Positions 1 through 8,808 of a stretch of DNA of 34,362 nt are shown here, in pieces. The position numbers and the translations under genes were made by a program. The stretch is from Cellulosilyticum sp. Lineage in GTDB: Bacteria; Bacillota; Clostridia; Lachnospirales; Cellulosilyticaceae. Below the pieces are notes generated by a model, which was not told where the DNA came from, did no database searches, and worked only from the letters and a program-made list of their open reading frames with translations. Within the stretch, counting starts at the first letter, position 1, and the number at the start of each line of letters is the position of its first letter. The DNA lies in the NCBI GenBank assembly GCA_015058045.1, contig SVDC01000042.1, positions 1 to 34,362 on the forward strand. The letters are read 5' to 3'.

Positions 1-42
1 TTTCTTACTAGGCTTCTTAACCTATATAACATACTATTATTC

Positions 43-1083
43 TTATACCTCTGTTAAATAATAGAATAATAATTTCACTGTATTTTCTAAAGCTTGATAA
101 TGGGTACGCTCCATACCATGAGAAGCATGTACACCAGGGCCAATTAATGCCCCTTTAATATCATTTCCACCTCTTAGTGCTGCACTCACATCTGAGCTAT
201 ACATCGGATAAATATCCACTGCAAAATTAAGTGAATGCTCTATAGCCAGACGAATAAGCTTAGAAGTCATCTCATAATCATATGGTCCACCAGAATCCTT
301 AGCACAAATAGATACTTTATATTCTGTACAGTTAAGATCTTCTCCTATACACCCCATATCGACTGCTAACATTTCGGTAATGTCTTGAGGAATGTAGCTT
401 GAACCATGTCCTACTTCTTCATAAATAGAAATAAAGATTTTGGTGGTATAAAGCGGTCTTACTTGCTCTCTATGAAGGACTTCTAAAAGCCCCATAAGTG
501 CTGCTACACTTCCCTTATCATCTATAAAACGGGATTTTAAGAACCCACTCTCCGTCACCACGGTTTTCGGATCAATAAAAATATAATCTCCTGCACCAAT
601 CCCTAATTTAAGAACATCATCTTTAGAACGAACGACTTCGTCTAATCTTATTTCCATTTTTTCTGGTGTACGTTCTTTTGATCTGCTATCTTCATAAACA
701 TGAGCCGCTGGACTTGTACTTAAAAAAGTTCCTGTATAAATTCTTCCATCCCTTGTTCGCACCTTACAATACTCACTATCTAGCGTGGCAGGAATTGGTC
801 CACCTACTAAGGTAAACTTGAGGTTTCCTTGTGCTGTAATAGAACGTACCATCGCCCCTAAAGTATCTACATGGGCAGATAAGCCTATTACCTGTTCATT
901 GCTTTTTCCTGGGATGGTAATAATACCACACCCTTTACGTGTTTTTTCAAAGGTATATCCCCATTTAGTAGCTTCTTCCTTTATAAAGTTCATCACCTCA
1001 TAGCAAAAGCCACTTGGGCTATCATATCCTAATATTGTTTTTGCCATCTCTAATACATATGTTTTGTCTACTGAAATGTTCAT
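43..1083 (-). CDS. M42 family metallopeptidase (glutamyl/leucyl aminopeptidase-like)
   Basis: Probable cytosolic di-metal aminopeptidase of the M42 family, which trims N-terminal residues from peptides, often as a large tetrahedral shell. The 346-residue length fits the family. Metal-site motifs are visible: His71 in SAHVDT, Asp188 in FIDDKG, the Glu222-Glu223 pair in YEEVGHG, Asp242 in AVDMG, and a C-terminal His319/His322 in GVHASHG. The ATG has a GGGGG Shine-Dalgarno nearby. It is divergent from the FUSC-like gene, and a plausible sigma-A promoter lies at 1142-1170. Substrate preference cannot be read from the sequence. No terminator is visible in the 42 bases after the stop. Confidence 0.9.
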   Translation of the reverse strand: MNISVDKTYVLEMAKTILGYDSPSGFCYEVMNFIKEEATKWGYTFEKTRKGCGIITIPGKSNEQVIGLSAHVDTLGAMVRSITAQGNLKFTLVGGPIPATLDSEYCKVRTRDGRIYTGTFLSTSPAAHVYEDSRSKERTPEKMEIRLDEVVRSKDDVLKLGIGAGDYIFIDPKTVVTESGFLKSRFIDDKGSVAALMGLLEVLHREQVRPLYTTKIFISIYEEVGHGSSYIPQDITEMLAVDMGCIGEDLNCTEYKVSICAKDSGGPYDYEMTSKLIRLAIEHSLNFAVDIYPMYSSDVSAALRGGNDIKGALIGPGVHASHGMERTHYQALENTVKLLFYYLTEV

Positions 1084-1141
1084 TATTCTACCCCCTTTAT
1101 ATCTATTTACTCTATAGCCAAACCTATTAAAAGTTTCTTTT

Positions 1142-1170
1142 ATACTACGCTATTACGATTTTCTTTTCAA
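1142..1170 (-). promoter_or_regulatory. Predicted sigma-A promoter of the M42 peptidase gene
   Basis: On the minus strand, TTGAAA (1165-1170) is followed after 17 nt by TAGTAT (1142-1147), about 60 nt upstream of the ATG at 1083. It is divergent from the plus-strand promoter at 1186-1214, so the two genes share a compact control region. Confidence 0.5.
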
Positions 1171-1185
1171 TCCTAAAATTGGTTA

Positions 1186-1214
1186 TTGACTTCTTTTTAT
1201 CCATAACTTAACAT
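1186..1214 (+). promoter_or_regulatory. Predicted sigma-A promoter of the FUSC-like gene
   Basis: TTGACT (1186-1191) is followed after 17 nt by TAACAT (1209-1214). The start codon at 1247 lies 33 nt downstream of the -10 element. The -10 is a weak match (4 of 6); the -35 is strong. Confidence 0.45.
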
Positions 1215-1246
1215 AAAAATGATATTTTTTTTGAAAGAGGATTATT

Positions 1247-1738
1247 ATGCAACTAATACCCAACATAGGCTTACGCACCTTAAAAACAGCTCTAGCAATT
1301 TTCTTATGTTTACTTATCTTTCCAGGTGAACCGTTCTTTGCTTGTATGACTGTTATATTCTGCGTTCAAAATACTGTAAACGAATCCATTAAAGCCGCTT
1401 TAACACGTAGCTTAGGAACCATTATTGGAGGATTTATGGGATTAATCTTTTTATGTCTTTGTAGATTAGTAAGATCAATGGACTTACCAGCTTATCCTAC
1501 AAAGATTCTGGTGTATATGTTCATTGCCATTGGTATTATGCTAACCATTCATTGTTTTAATCTTCTTAAACGTCCTTCCTGGATTAACATTGGATGTATT
1601 GTCTTTTTAGCCGTTACCACTGCCAATGCTGATAAAGCACCTCTATATTATACCCTTAATCGCATAATAGAAACCCTTTTTGGAATGTTTGTTGGCTTAA
1701 TGGTAAATCGGTTCATAACACCACCAGCGAAAGAATAA
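1247..1738 (+). CDS. FUSC/aromatic acid exporter-like membrane protein
   Basis: A 163-residue integral membrane protein with about four to five hydrophobic segments. The N-terminal pattern (LRTLKTALAI, then a short loop PGEPFFACMTVIFCVQN, then AALTRSLGTIIGGFMG) is that of the membrane half of FUSC/ArAE (aromatic acid exporter) proteins. In that family the N-terminal membrane module is normally followed by a cytosolic domain. Here the protein stops after the membrane part, as in many small Firmicute members. The ATG is preceded by GAAAGAGG. It is single-gene, with its own promoter upstream and a terminator at 1781-1831. Transport of any particular compound is inference. Confidence 0.75.
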   Translation: MQLIPNIGLRTLKTALAIFLCLLIFPGEPFFACMTVIFCVQNTVNESIKAALTRSLGTIIGGFMGLIFLCLCRLVRSMDLPAYPTKILVYMFIAIGIMLTIHCFNLLKRPSWINIGCIVFLAVTTANADKAPLYYTLNRIIETLFGMFVGLMVNRFITPPAKE

Positions 1739-1780
1739 ATATAAAAAACACCTTATTGAATTTAAGCTAGGCTAATATAT

Positions 1781-1831
1781 AAAAGAGCACTATACAATCA
1801 GATTTATTTGTGACTGTTATAGTGCTCTTTT
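1781..1831. terminator. Bidirectional intrinsic terminator
   Basis: A 14-bp perfect stem (1781-1794 with 1818-1831), AAAAGAGCACTATA and its complement, sits between the converging FUSC-like and CPBP-like genes. The A-rich and T-rich flanks give U-tracts in both directions. Confidence 0.85.
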
Positions 1832-1882
1832 ATCATTTGATCAATATGTTCTTTAATTTAATCTAACTTCTTTTAACTCTAT

Positions 1883-2998
1883 TTATAGTCTATCTTCTAA
1901 CTCTGTAATCTCCCTATCTAACGGGGCACCTAGCATAGTAGATAAGTCTGGCATCTGTTCATCTTCATCTGGTAACTTTTCTCTGACTCTTTCTTTGAGT
2001 TGCTCATGAAGTTTATCTAATTCATCGAGCATCTTATTAGGTAACTGTCCAATCTCTTCTTCAACTACTTCATTGTTTGTTGTAGCAACTTCATCTCTAA
2101 AGGGTTCAATCACTTCTGTTCTCTGCTGCTCATCTATATTCCTTACTTCTTCCCTAGGTAATATACTGGCCTCATCTAACGAATCCGGTAATGTCTCTAC
2201 AGATGTTTCAGATTCTTCTACTTCCACATTGCCTTTGTAATATTTCACCATTTTACCAATTAAATAAATAATCACTCCCACTATATAAATACCTTCTATA
2301 GTGCAAATGATAAAGTCCTGCTCTAGACATTGTAAACATATAAGTACACCATGGATCATGGTACACATCCATAAATTCTTACTATAATAATAGAGCAAGC
2401 TTAAATATAGCCCCATTGCAAAAGGTAAAATTAACCCCTGTAGCATTGCACCTGTAGACACCTCATCTAAACTTACTAAAAGTGAAGGCACATATGTCAT
2501 TGAAAAACATACTGCTGTTATAATACTTGCTATAATCCCTTTTCCATTTGTAAGCTGATTTAAACTATTCCATAAAAAACCTCTAAAAACAAGTTCTTTT
2601 AGAAAAGCAATGGCAATAAAATTTGTTATTATCTGACATATAGTATAAAGAATATTCACCTCTACATTTTTGCTAAACTGACTCATTAAATAGGCTATCC
2701 CAACACTCATTACTACAATGCACAAATTTCCTATTAAAGCTGGAATATTTTCTTTAAATTTTCTAATTCCTAATTCATAAAAAGATCTTTTAAAAATAAA
2801 ATGTGCAATAATAACAATGACCAAAACAATTTCAATCCCAAAATACACTAACTCATTAAGTAACATTCTATATTGCCCAGGAAATAAATTTGGCCATTGA
2901 ATAGGTTCTACTAGTCTAAATAGCATTAGAACAAACTGTACCATAAGAACAACTGCTATTTCACCTACGTAATGCCCTTTGCTTCTTGTACTTTCCAT
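1883..2998 (-). CDS. CPBP-family membrane protein with degenerate protease motifs
   Basis: A 371-residue polytopic protein (about eight membrane segments) with an acidic cytosolic tail of about 110 residues. The fold looks like the CPBP/Abi family of intramembrane glutamic proteases (Rce1 relatives). The three signature motifs are damaged. EExxxR reads KELVFR, so the first Glu is Lys. The motif-2 His position (FxxxH) is Tyr, in FSMTY. HxxxN reads HGVLI. Only the second Glu, the Arg and the last His remain, so proteolysis is doubtful. The start was placed at the second of two adjacent ATGs because AGGAGG at 3005-3010 lies 6 nt before it; an upstream in-frame ATG at 3034 lacks a good ribosome site. 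It stands alone between terminators. Confidence 0.75.
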   Translation of the reverse strand: MESTRSKGHYVGEIAVVLMVQFVLMLFRLVEPIQWPNLFPGQYRMLLNELVYFGIEIVLVIVIIAHFIFKRSFYELGIRKFKENIPALIGNLCIVVMSVGIAYLMSQFSKNVEVNILYTICQIITNFIAIAFLKELVFRGFLWNSLNQLTNGKGIIASIITAVCFSMTYVPSLLVSLDEVSTGAMLQGLILPFAMGLYLSLLYYYSKNLWMCTMIHGVLICLQCLEQDFIICTIEGIYIVGVIIYLIGKMVKYYKGNVEVEESETSVETLPDSLDEASILPREEVRNIDEQQRTEVIEPFRDEVATTNNEVVEEEIGQLPNKMLDELDKLHEQLKERVREKLPDEDEQMPDLSTMLGAPLDREITELEDRL

Positions 2999-3215
2999 CA
3001 TATTCCTCCTACAACATTCTTCTTTATCACTCATTCTATCTATTTTACTCGCACGATTTCTCCTATCGTTTTATCTAAAAAGGTGGACTTTTATGCCCAC
3101 CTATCTGACCTTCTTACATGCTATCATAACTGGTACTTTTTATTTATTATACTGGATTCTTTTTTGTTTTTCAAACTAATAAAATTCATTCTAGTCTATT
3201 CCTATTTCCCTTATG

Positions 3216-3249
3216 AAAAAGAGGATGGTTGTAGAACCATCCTCTTTTT
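3216..3249. terminator. Intrinsic terminator after the small orphan gene
   Basis: A 15-bp perfect stem (3216-3230 with 3235-3249) with loop GTAG lies 17 bases past the stop at 3267 of the minus-strand gene. U-tracts are present on both strands. Confidence 0.9.
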
Positions 3250-3266
3250 TACTTTATTATATGTCC

Positions 3267-3548
3267 TTATAAAACAATAGCATAATCAAATGTTCTATCT
3301 TCTTTAACCATTTCTTCAAGAACTTTAGCCTTTTCATTACTGTTTACTAAAACACATTGATTGAGCCAATAAACAATAGCATCTGCTCGATAACATACTG
3401 CAATATGACCTTCGCCAATCCAAAATGGGTGACTAGAAGTAGGATCACCAATCCACTGACTAAATTCTGTCATAAGTGTATCTATATCCAACTGATCAGG
3501 GCAATACATGTAATCTGCATCATAATCAAAATCAACCTTGACAACCAT
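3267..3548 (-). CDS. Hypothetical protein (93 aa), downstream of LtaS-like gene
   Basis: A small soluble acidic protein I do not recognise. It starts MVVKVDFDYDADYMY and contains several aromatic residues (SQWIGDP, HPFWIGEGH), with no signal peptide or membrane segment. The start at 3548 was chosen because AAGGAGGAAG at 3553-3562 sits just upstream; the reading frame stays open to 3596 but that extension spans the ribosome site. It follows the LtaS-like gene by 65 nt on the same strand and ends before a strong terminator, so the two are probably cotranscribed. The function is unknown. Confidence 0.7.
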   Translation of the reverse strand: MVVKVDFDYDADYMYCPDQLDIDTLMTEFSQWIGDPTSSHPFWIGEGHIAVCYRADAIVYWLNQCVLVNSNEKAKVLEEMVKEDRTFDYAIVL

Positions 3549-3613
3549 TAGACTTCCTCCTTGATTAAAGCTCAATATAGTGTTTTTATATAACATTCCC
3601 TTTTGTATTTTGA

Positions 3614-5563
3614 TTAATTCATAGCAGATAAAATATCTGCATAATAATCTTCTTCAAGAATCTTTGATGAATAATAGAATTTTGCATCCACTTCATTAAT
3701 CATCTCTCTTACATATTCCTCATCGACTTCTGCTCCAGAGGCTTCAGTAAATTCATTAGTTAAGGCGTTATAACGCCCTTTATCTGTTATAAAGTTATGG
3801 CTATATAAAATCACTAAAGGCTCACTGTCTGAAAAAATATCACGCCCTACAAATAATCTAGAATCATAGTCTAATCCCATTAAATTTGATAAGGTTGGTA
3901 AAACGTCTAAACTTGAGCATGGTTTATCCACTACTACAGGCTCCATATTCGGTGTATAAAGTAGTAGAGTAGATTTATAAAGCTCAAAATCTTCATCTAC
4001 TGTTTCACCTGCTAGTTCACTAATATATTCATTATTTAAACCATATGGATAATGGTCTGGCGTAATCATAATAAGTGTACGTTCCAATACTCCTGCTTCT
4101 TCTAATTGAGTAAGTAAGCTCTCCACTGCACGATCTAACTCAATCTGACAAGCCAGATAAGCTTTTGCAGTCTCAGACATCGCTACGTCTTGTACCAATG
4201 CTTCATTCTTCTCAGAAATTGCATTTTCTCTAAATGAGTAATTCATATGCCCACTTACTGTCATATAGTACGTATGGAATGGTTCTTCGTCTACATAGCG
4301 TTCTACTGTTTGCTCCATCATTTCTACATCTGACTCTGGCCATATATCAGTTACCTCAACTCCTGAACCTTTGGCTTGATAGGTATAGCCAAGATTAGGA
4401 TGTGAAATATTCCTATCGTAATAATCATAATCATGGTTATGGAACGCCATGGTTTTATACCCTACTGCCTTAAGCTGATTACCTAGAGTAAATGGCATAG
4501 CATTTATACCCGTATCAGCCATACTCCACGTACCGCTCTTTGGAATTTGACCTGTACAAATGGCATATTCACCATCAGAAGTACTAAGTTCCCATAATGG
4601 CGTATAGAAGTTTGTAAATTGATACCCTTCCTGTGCAATCTTATATAATGTAGGGGTTAAGTCCTCCCTAATGGCATAGGGTGAGAACCCTTCTGCCGTA
4701 ATACAGATCAAATTATATCCCTCATATTTTCCTGTATACTCATTTTTAGCTGAAGGCTCTGCATTTTTAAAGTACGTATGCATCTTAACCATTTCTTCTG
4801 AATCGGTCTGTTCAATGAGCTCTTCAAAATCAATATCTAATACATTATATTCCCTATTTTCATCTACTATAGGTTCTGTTTCTTCTTCACTAGTCTCATT
4901 ATCATCTTTAATTAAGGTAACCTCTTGACTAGTCTCAGCTAAATCTGGTGCCCAATCAAATAGACTTCTTTTAGCATCTAATCTCAAGGTAGTCATAAGG
5001 CCTAGTTTCTCTGCTGAAACAACTGGATAATCATGCTGAAAATATAAATCATAAGGTGTATAAATAGCCTTGCCTGTAAATAATAAGCTTAAGATAGCAA
5101 TAAACTGACATCCTACAATTCCTGTACCTACATACATGCGATGTTTAATTTTAATCTCTTTAGAACTCCTAATTTTGTTCTTTAAAATAAGCAATAGGAT
5201 AAAAGGTATTGCCATAAGCACAATGGTCCTAAAGTTGTTTCTTACTTTAATATAAATAATTTCCCAAAACTCAAAAATCTGTCCTGCTTTAGTGGTAGAG
5301 TACAGCGAATAGAACATACGGAAAATCTTAAAATAAATAAACTGTGACATAAAGAGCATAGTAATAATACCCATTAAAACTAGACCCACAGTATTTCTCT
5401 TTGATTCTTTAAAAAGACTACAAATCAAATAACATACAAGTGCAATAGGCACTGCAAATACAAATGAGTAAAATGCACCTGGTCCTATAATCTTACCGCT
5501 GGTCATAATTCGAAAAACAGTTTCCAAATAATAAATAGCTGCTCCAAAATAGATGAGTAACAT
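3614..5563 (-). CDS. LtaS-like sulfatase-family membrane protein (phosphoglycerol transferase type)
   Basis: A 649-residue protein with about five N-terminal membrane segments (residues 1-165) and a large extracellular sulfatase-fold domain (about 280-590), the layout of lipoteichoic acid synthases. Catalytic features match LtaS: Glu291 in TAEGFS, the nucleophile Thr328 in STSDGEY, His439 in SGHMNYS, and Asp503-His504 in TPDHYP. LtaS enzymes polymerise glycerol phosphate from phosphatidylglycerol on the outer face. This one could make lipoteichoic acid or modify another glycopolymer; the substrate is not decided by the sequence. An acidic linker (about 215-255) joins the two halves. The ATG has AAGGAG upstream, and a promoter candidate is at 5678-5705. 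A 93-residue orphan follows. Confidence 0.88.
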   Translation of the reverse strand: MLLIYFGAAIYYLETVFRIMTSGKIIGPGAFYSFVFAVPIALVCYLICSLFKESKRNTVGLVLMGIITMLFMSQFIYFKIFRMFYSLYSTTKAGQIFEFWEIIYIKVRNNFRTIVLMAIPFILLLILKNKIRSSKEIKIKHRMYVGTGIVGCQFIAILSLLFTGKAIYTPYDLYFQHDYPVVSAEKLGLMTTLRLDAKRSLFDWAPDLAETSQEVTLIKDDNETSEEETEPIVDENREYNVLDIDFEELIEQTDSEEMVKMHTYFKNAEPSAKNEYTGKYEGYNLICITAEGFSPYAIREDLTPTLYKIAQEGYQFTNFYTPLWELSTSDGEYAICTGQIPKSGTWSMADTGINAMPFTLGNQLKAVGYKTMAFHNHDYDYYDRNISHPNLGYTYQAKGSGVEVTDIWPESDVEMMEQTVERYVDEEPFHTYYMTVSGHMNYSFRENAISEKNEALVQDVAMSETAKAYLACQIELDRAVESLLTQLEEAGVLERTLIMITPDHYPYGLNNEYISELAGETVDEDFELYKSTLLLYTPNMEPVVVDKPCSSLDVLPTLSNLMGLDYDSRLFVGRDIFSDSEPLVILYSHNFITDKGRYNALTNEFTEASGAEVDEEYVREMINEVDAKFYYSSKILEEDYYADILSAMN

Positions 5564-5922
5564 ACTCTAACTCCTTCTAATCTTTCTTCAAATTTAATCA
5601 TTATCTTATGTAGAAATCTTTTTATCATTTCTATATATCTTGACTAAAATATCCCTACACTTCTAACTATCTTTCATATTTTATCAAATCCCTTTCCAAA
5701 TGCAAGCATTCTAACACTTTTTTAAGAACTGTCCATTTTCCATTTCACTCATTTTGTTTACAATCCTATAACCCACTCATTCAATTATGAACAATTTTTC
5801 TTTCAAAAAAGTCTTAAAACGAATAAAACTACCAGTAGAAATTCATTTTAATGTAAAACACATAAAATAATTCCCATACTGATAGTTAATCATTTCCTTT
5901 ATTTATTCAACTTATACAATCT
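5564..5922. other. AT-rich intergenic region, 359 bases
   Basis: It holds the candidate promoter of the LtaS-like gene (5678-5705) near its left end. No ORF of coding quality, RNA gene or convincing terminator was seen in the rest, although the threonine aldolase gene ends at its right edge. Confidence 0.6.
5678..5705 (-). promoter_or_regulatory. Candidate extended -10 promoter of the LtaS-like gene
   Basis: On the minus strand, TTGCAT (5700-5705) is followed after 16 nt by TAAAAT (5678-5683), which carries a TGA prefix and so makes an extended -10. It lies about 115 nt before the ATG. It is a motif match only. Confidence 0.35.
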
Positions 5923-6948
5923 TTACTTGAAATGAGCTAAAGCCTCACAAAATGACTCAACCGATTCCTTTGGTGTAGCCCAAGATGTTACTAGGCGAAT
6001 GGCCAGATGTGCCTCATCTATCTCTTCCCAGTCTGAAAAGTCAAATTGTTTTCTAAGCTCTTTTATAATGTCTTTCGGCAAAATTGGAAAAACTTGATTA
6101 GTTGTAGACTCTGTTAGCGTACTATATCCAGCCTCTTTAATCCCTTGTAATAAAAATTCCGCCATTTCATTAGCATGTTTTGCAAGATCAAAAAAGAGTT
6201 GTTCTTTAAAGAGTTCAATATAGCCTAATGCAATAATTCTTCCTTTAGCTAATAAGCCCCCTTTTTGTTTGATATGATATCTAAAGTCTTCCTTTAAGCT
6301 ATCGTTAACAATTACCAAAGCTTCTCCAAGTAGCGCGCCATTTTTTGTACCACCAATGTAAAAGGCATCTGAATACTGTGCTAAGTCATTAAGTGTGACG
6401 TCATTATCTTTTGCCATAAGTGCTGAACCTAATCTTGCTCCATCTATCATCACTAATAAACCATGACTTTTAGCACATTCGTAAATAGCTCTTAGTTCTT
6501 CTTTATAATAAATGGTTCCAACTTCTGTGGAATCAGAAAGATAAACGAGTTTTGGTTTAACCATATGCTCATCTGTGTGTGCTTTAAGAACAGCTTCTAT
6601 ATGTATTGGTGATAATTTACCATCTACAGTTTCTGTTGTAATAACCTTATGACCTGTTGCCTCAATTGCCCCTGTTTCATGCACTGCAATATGACCTGAT
6701 GCTGCTGCAATAGCTGCTTCATGAGGTCTTAAAAACGCTGAAATAGCTGTTAAATTGGTTTGTGTCCCTCCTACTAAAAAGTGAATCGCCACATCTTCCC
6801 GACCTATATGCGCTCTAATCAGCTCTTGTGCTTCTAGGGTATAGTTATCTTCTCCATATCCAAAAGTTTGCTCCATATTGGTTCTTACTAAACTTTCTAA
6901 TATATTAGGGTGTGCCCCTTCACTGTAGTCATTTCTAAAACTATACAT
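5923..6948 (-). CDS. Low-specificity threonine aldolase / beta-eliminating lyase family
   Basis: A 341-residue cytosolic PLP enzyme of fold type I. Low-specificity threonine aldolases cleave L-threonine or L-allo-threonine to glycine and acetaldehyde. Seen in the sequence: an N-terminal NDYSEGAHP that matches the family's opening, His90 in AVHETGA (ring stacking on PLP), Asp169-Gly-Ala-Arg172 (the cofactor and carboxylate site), and the PLP lysine Lys202 in GGTKNGALLGEA. GGAGG lies before the ATG. It stands alone, so the context adds no pathway information. Other beta-eliminating lyases share the fold, so the exact substrate is inferred. Confidence 0.88.
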   Translation of the reverse strand: MYSFRNDYSEGAHPNILESLVRTNMEQTFGYGEDNYTLEAQELIRAHIGREDVAIHFLVGGTQTNLTAISAFLRPHEAAIAAASGHIAVHETGAIEATGHKVITTETVDGKLSPIHIEAVLKAHTDEHMVKPKLVYLSDSTEVGTIYYKEELRAIYECAKSHGLLVMIDGARLGSALMAKDNDVTLNDLAQYSDAFYIGGTKNGALLGEALVIVNDSLKEDFRYHIKQKGGLLAKGRIIALGYIELFKEQLFFDLAKHANEMAEFLLQGIKEAGYSTLTESTTNQVFPILPKDIIKELRKQFDFSDWEEIDEAHLAIRLVTSWATPKESVESFCEALAHFK

Positions 6949-7033
6949 ACTTTGTCCTCCATTATGCTTATTGATAGGATCTCATCCATGTTCCTAACTG
7001 TTATTATATCCCCCCATAAAATAACATCCCATC

Positions 7034-7534
7034 TTATATTCGAGTATTTTTTAATGTATCGATAGTCGTATTTAACTTACTCATTTGATTATCAAATATT
7101 CTTAGTATCTCAGCATCTATAGTAAGCGAAAAAGGATACCCTTCAAACTCCCCTATAAATTCGCCAACTGTTATCTTTCTTGCCTCTTCTACCTTATTGT
7201 TTTTAATAACATAAATACTATTAGTATCATTATAATATAAGATTTCCTGATTTTGTTTAGTATAGAACTTAAAATAATTACAAGTAATCCCATAGTTTAA
7301 AAAGCGCTGATTCAGTTTTTTTACTTCTCTACTTACTTCTTTAGGTGATTTAAAAGATAGGCCATCTAATCTTTTAATCTCTTCCTTATAGCCTTCTAGC
7401 TCTTTTATTTTATCTTCATAAGTTAGTATAAGCGTCTCCATTAGCTCTCTTAATAATGCTGTATTGGCTGAATAAGCTGCTTCTTGATAAGGATTTGTTT
7501 TTTTCTTTGTTGGAAATGTATAGACTTTGCCCAT
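7034..7534 (-). CDS. Hypothetical protein (166 aa), helical N-terminal half
   Basis: I do not recognise this protein. It is soluble and lysine/glutamate rich. Residues 20-75 look strongly helical, possibly coiled coil (LMETLILTYEDKIKELEGYK). A beta-rich C-terminal part follows (ILYYNDTNSIYVIKNNKVEE), with a final helix. There is no signal peptide or membrane segment. A good GGAGG ribosome site precedes the ATG. It lies 84 nt downstream of the next gene on the same strand (7619-8221), so the two may share a transcript. Confidence 0.65.
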   Translation of the reverse strand: MGKVYTFPTKKKTNPYQEAAYSANTALLRELMETLILTYEDKIKELEGYKEEIKRLDGLSFKSPKEVSREVKKLNQRFLNYGITCNYFKFYTKQNQEILYYNDTNSIYVIKNNKVEEARKITVGEFIGEFEGYPFSLTIDAEILRIFDNQMSKLNTTIDTLKNTRI

Positions 7535-7618
7535 GTTGATGCCCTCCTACATTTTACCTTTAGTCTTCTCAGTCTTCTTATGACAATACATGGCTCTTAT
7601 AAATTTGTCAATTATATC

Positions 7619-8221
7619 TTATATACCACTTGATTTTTTCTTATAATAGTAAATCCCATAATGAACTCCATTATAAATCAAATAACCTACAAACTGACAT
7701 GTCCCCATAAGAATCAGTAATGATCCAATAATAATAAGTACTAACATACTCTCTATATGCTCTGGGGCTTTTCCAACAGAAAGAATGGCTTCTTCTATTG
7801 TATCTTCTGTGATTTCACATTCAAATGTATATTCTCCTAATTCTTGAGCCCTAAAAGTGTACACATCAATGCTCTTATCCCCTTCTTCACCATATTCATA
7901 AGGCTCTTCTACAGGTATTAATGGAACGGACTCTCCATTAAAAGTTGCTTCTATACTTAAGCTGGAATAATCTTTAGGCATACTATATGGTTCTCCTTCA
8001 AATGTTCCTTCTATTCCTAAATAAATAATATAGTCTCCTGTCTTTTCTAACATTAATGTTTTTAAAGCAGGAATCTTAAAAATAGAACGCTTAGATTCAT
8101 TTTCTATCCCTCTTGCCATAAATAATAGTATGCCACCTATTACGATTGTCACAATAAGTATTATAAGCGGAAATGTCATTTGCTTGTTGGTAGGCTTATA
8201 CTGCTCATATCCTTTATGCAT
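7619..8221 (-). CDS. Hypothetical membrane protein with an extracytoplasmic domain (200 aa)
   Basis: Not recognised. Membrane segments at about residues 17-36 and 159-182 flank an acidic, beta-rich domain of roughly 120 residues that probably faces outside. The C-terminal end carries a Tyr/Lys-rich cytosolic stretch. The ATG is preceded by AGGAGG. A -10-like TATAAT on the minus strand at 8256-8261 could be its promoter. The central domain contains repeated EGTFEGEPYS/EATFNGESVP-like strands that suggest a beta-sandwich, but this is a guess. Confidence 0.65.
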   Translation of the reverse strand: MHKGYEQYKPTNKQMTFPLIILIVTIVIGGILLFMARGIENESKRSIFKIPALKTLMLEKTGDYIIYLGIEGTFEGEPYSMPKDYSSLSIEATFNGESVPLIPVEEPYEYGEEGDKSIDVYTFRAQELGEYTFECEITEDTIEEAILSVGKAPEHIESMLVLIIIGSLLILMGTCQFVGYLIYNGVHYGIYYYKKKSSGI

Positions 8222-8414
8222 CTTCTAACCTCCTATTTTAACTATTTTACTACTTATTATACATGATTCCACATTAATATTTAGAATTTTACTTTATTTT
8301 GTTAAATATTTCTACATTCTATTACTATATATACTTTTAAAGCACAGATCCTATTACTTTTGATAACTCACATCTAAGTATCCTCAAACTCTCTAAAGAA
8401 TAAGTTTTTTCACA

Positions 8415-8456
8415 AAAAAACACCTCGAAAGCATTCTAGCACTTCAAGGTGTTTTT
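8415..8456 (-). terminator. Intrinsic terminator of the copper operon
   Basis: A stem of 10 bp (8415-8424 with 8447-8456), AAAAACACCT, runs on the minus strand into a U-tract, about 40 bases beyond the copZ stop. Confidence 0.85.
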
Positions 8457-8497
8457 CTTAATCTATCTCATAGTATATCGTCTAAATTATTTTTAAC

Positions 8498-8713
8498 TTA
8501 TGCTTCAACTAAAGTAATGTCCACGACATCATACCCTGCATCATCAATTACTTCCTTAATCAATTCTTCTGTCACATCACCTGAAATAAGGGCATATTTT
8601 TCTGCAAGGTTTACTTCTACATCTGTTGCGCCATTAAGTGCTTCTAAAACTTCTTTTACATGCGCACTACAGTGATTACAACTCATTCCTTCAATTTGAA
8701 TCTTTCTTTTCAT
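8498..8713 (-). CDS. copZ: CopZ-like copper chaperone (single HMA domain)
   Basis: A 71-residue protein that is one heavy-metal-associated domain. The metal loop is GMSCNHC, with Cys12 and Cys15, and a His between them. Such proteins carry Cu(I) in the cytosol and hand it to the CopA ATPase. It is the last gene of csoR-copA-copZ, 95 nt after copA, with GGAGG before its ATG and a terminator right after. The acidic C-terminal half (EKYALISGDVTEELIKEVI) fits the family. Confidence 0.92.
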   Translation of the reverse strand: MKRKIQIEGMSCNHCSAHVKEVLEALNGATDVEVNLAEKYALISGDVTEELIKEVIDDAGYDVVDITLVEA

Positions 8714-8808
8714 GATTATCCCTCCAAATTTTTATTTAGATTTTTTTATTTTATCCATTTCCTGTTTTAGTCTTTCCTATCAGCTGAGTAAATGGTTGGC
8801 TACTTAAT

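Noticed and set aside
785..1003. Plus-strand frame inside the M42 peptidase gene
   Set aside because: Antisense to a clear enzyme gene, with no ribosome site or recognisable protein.
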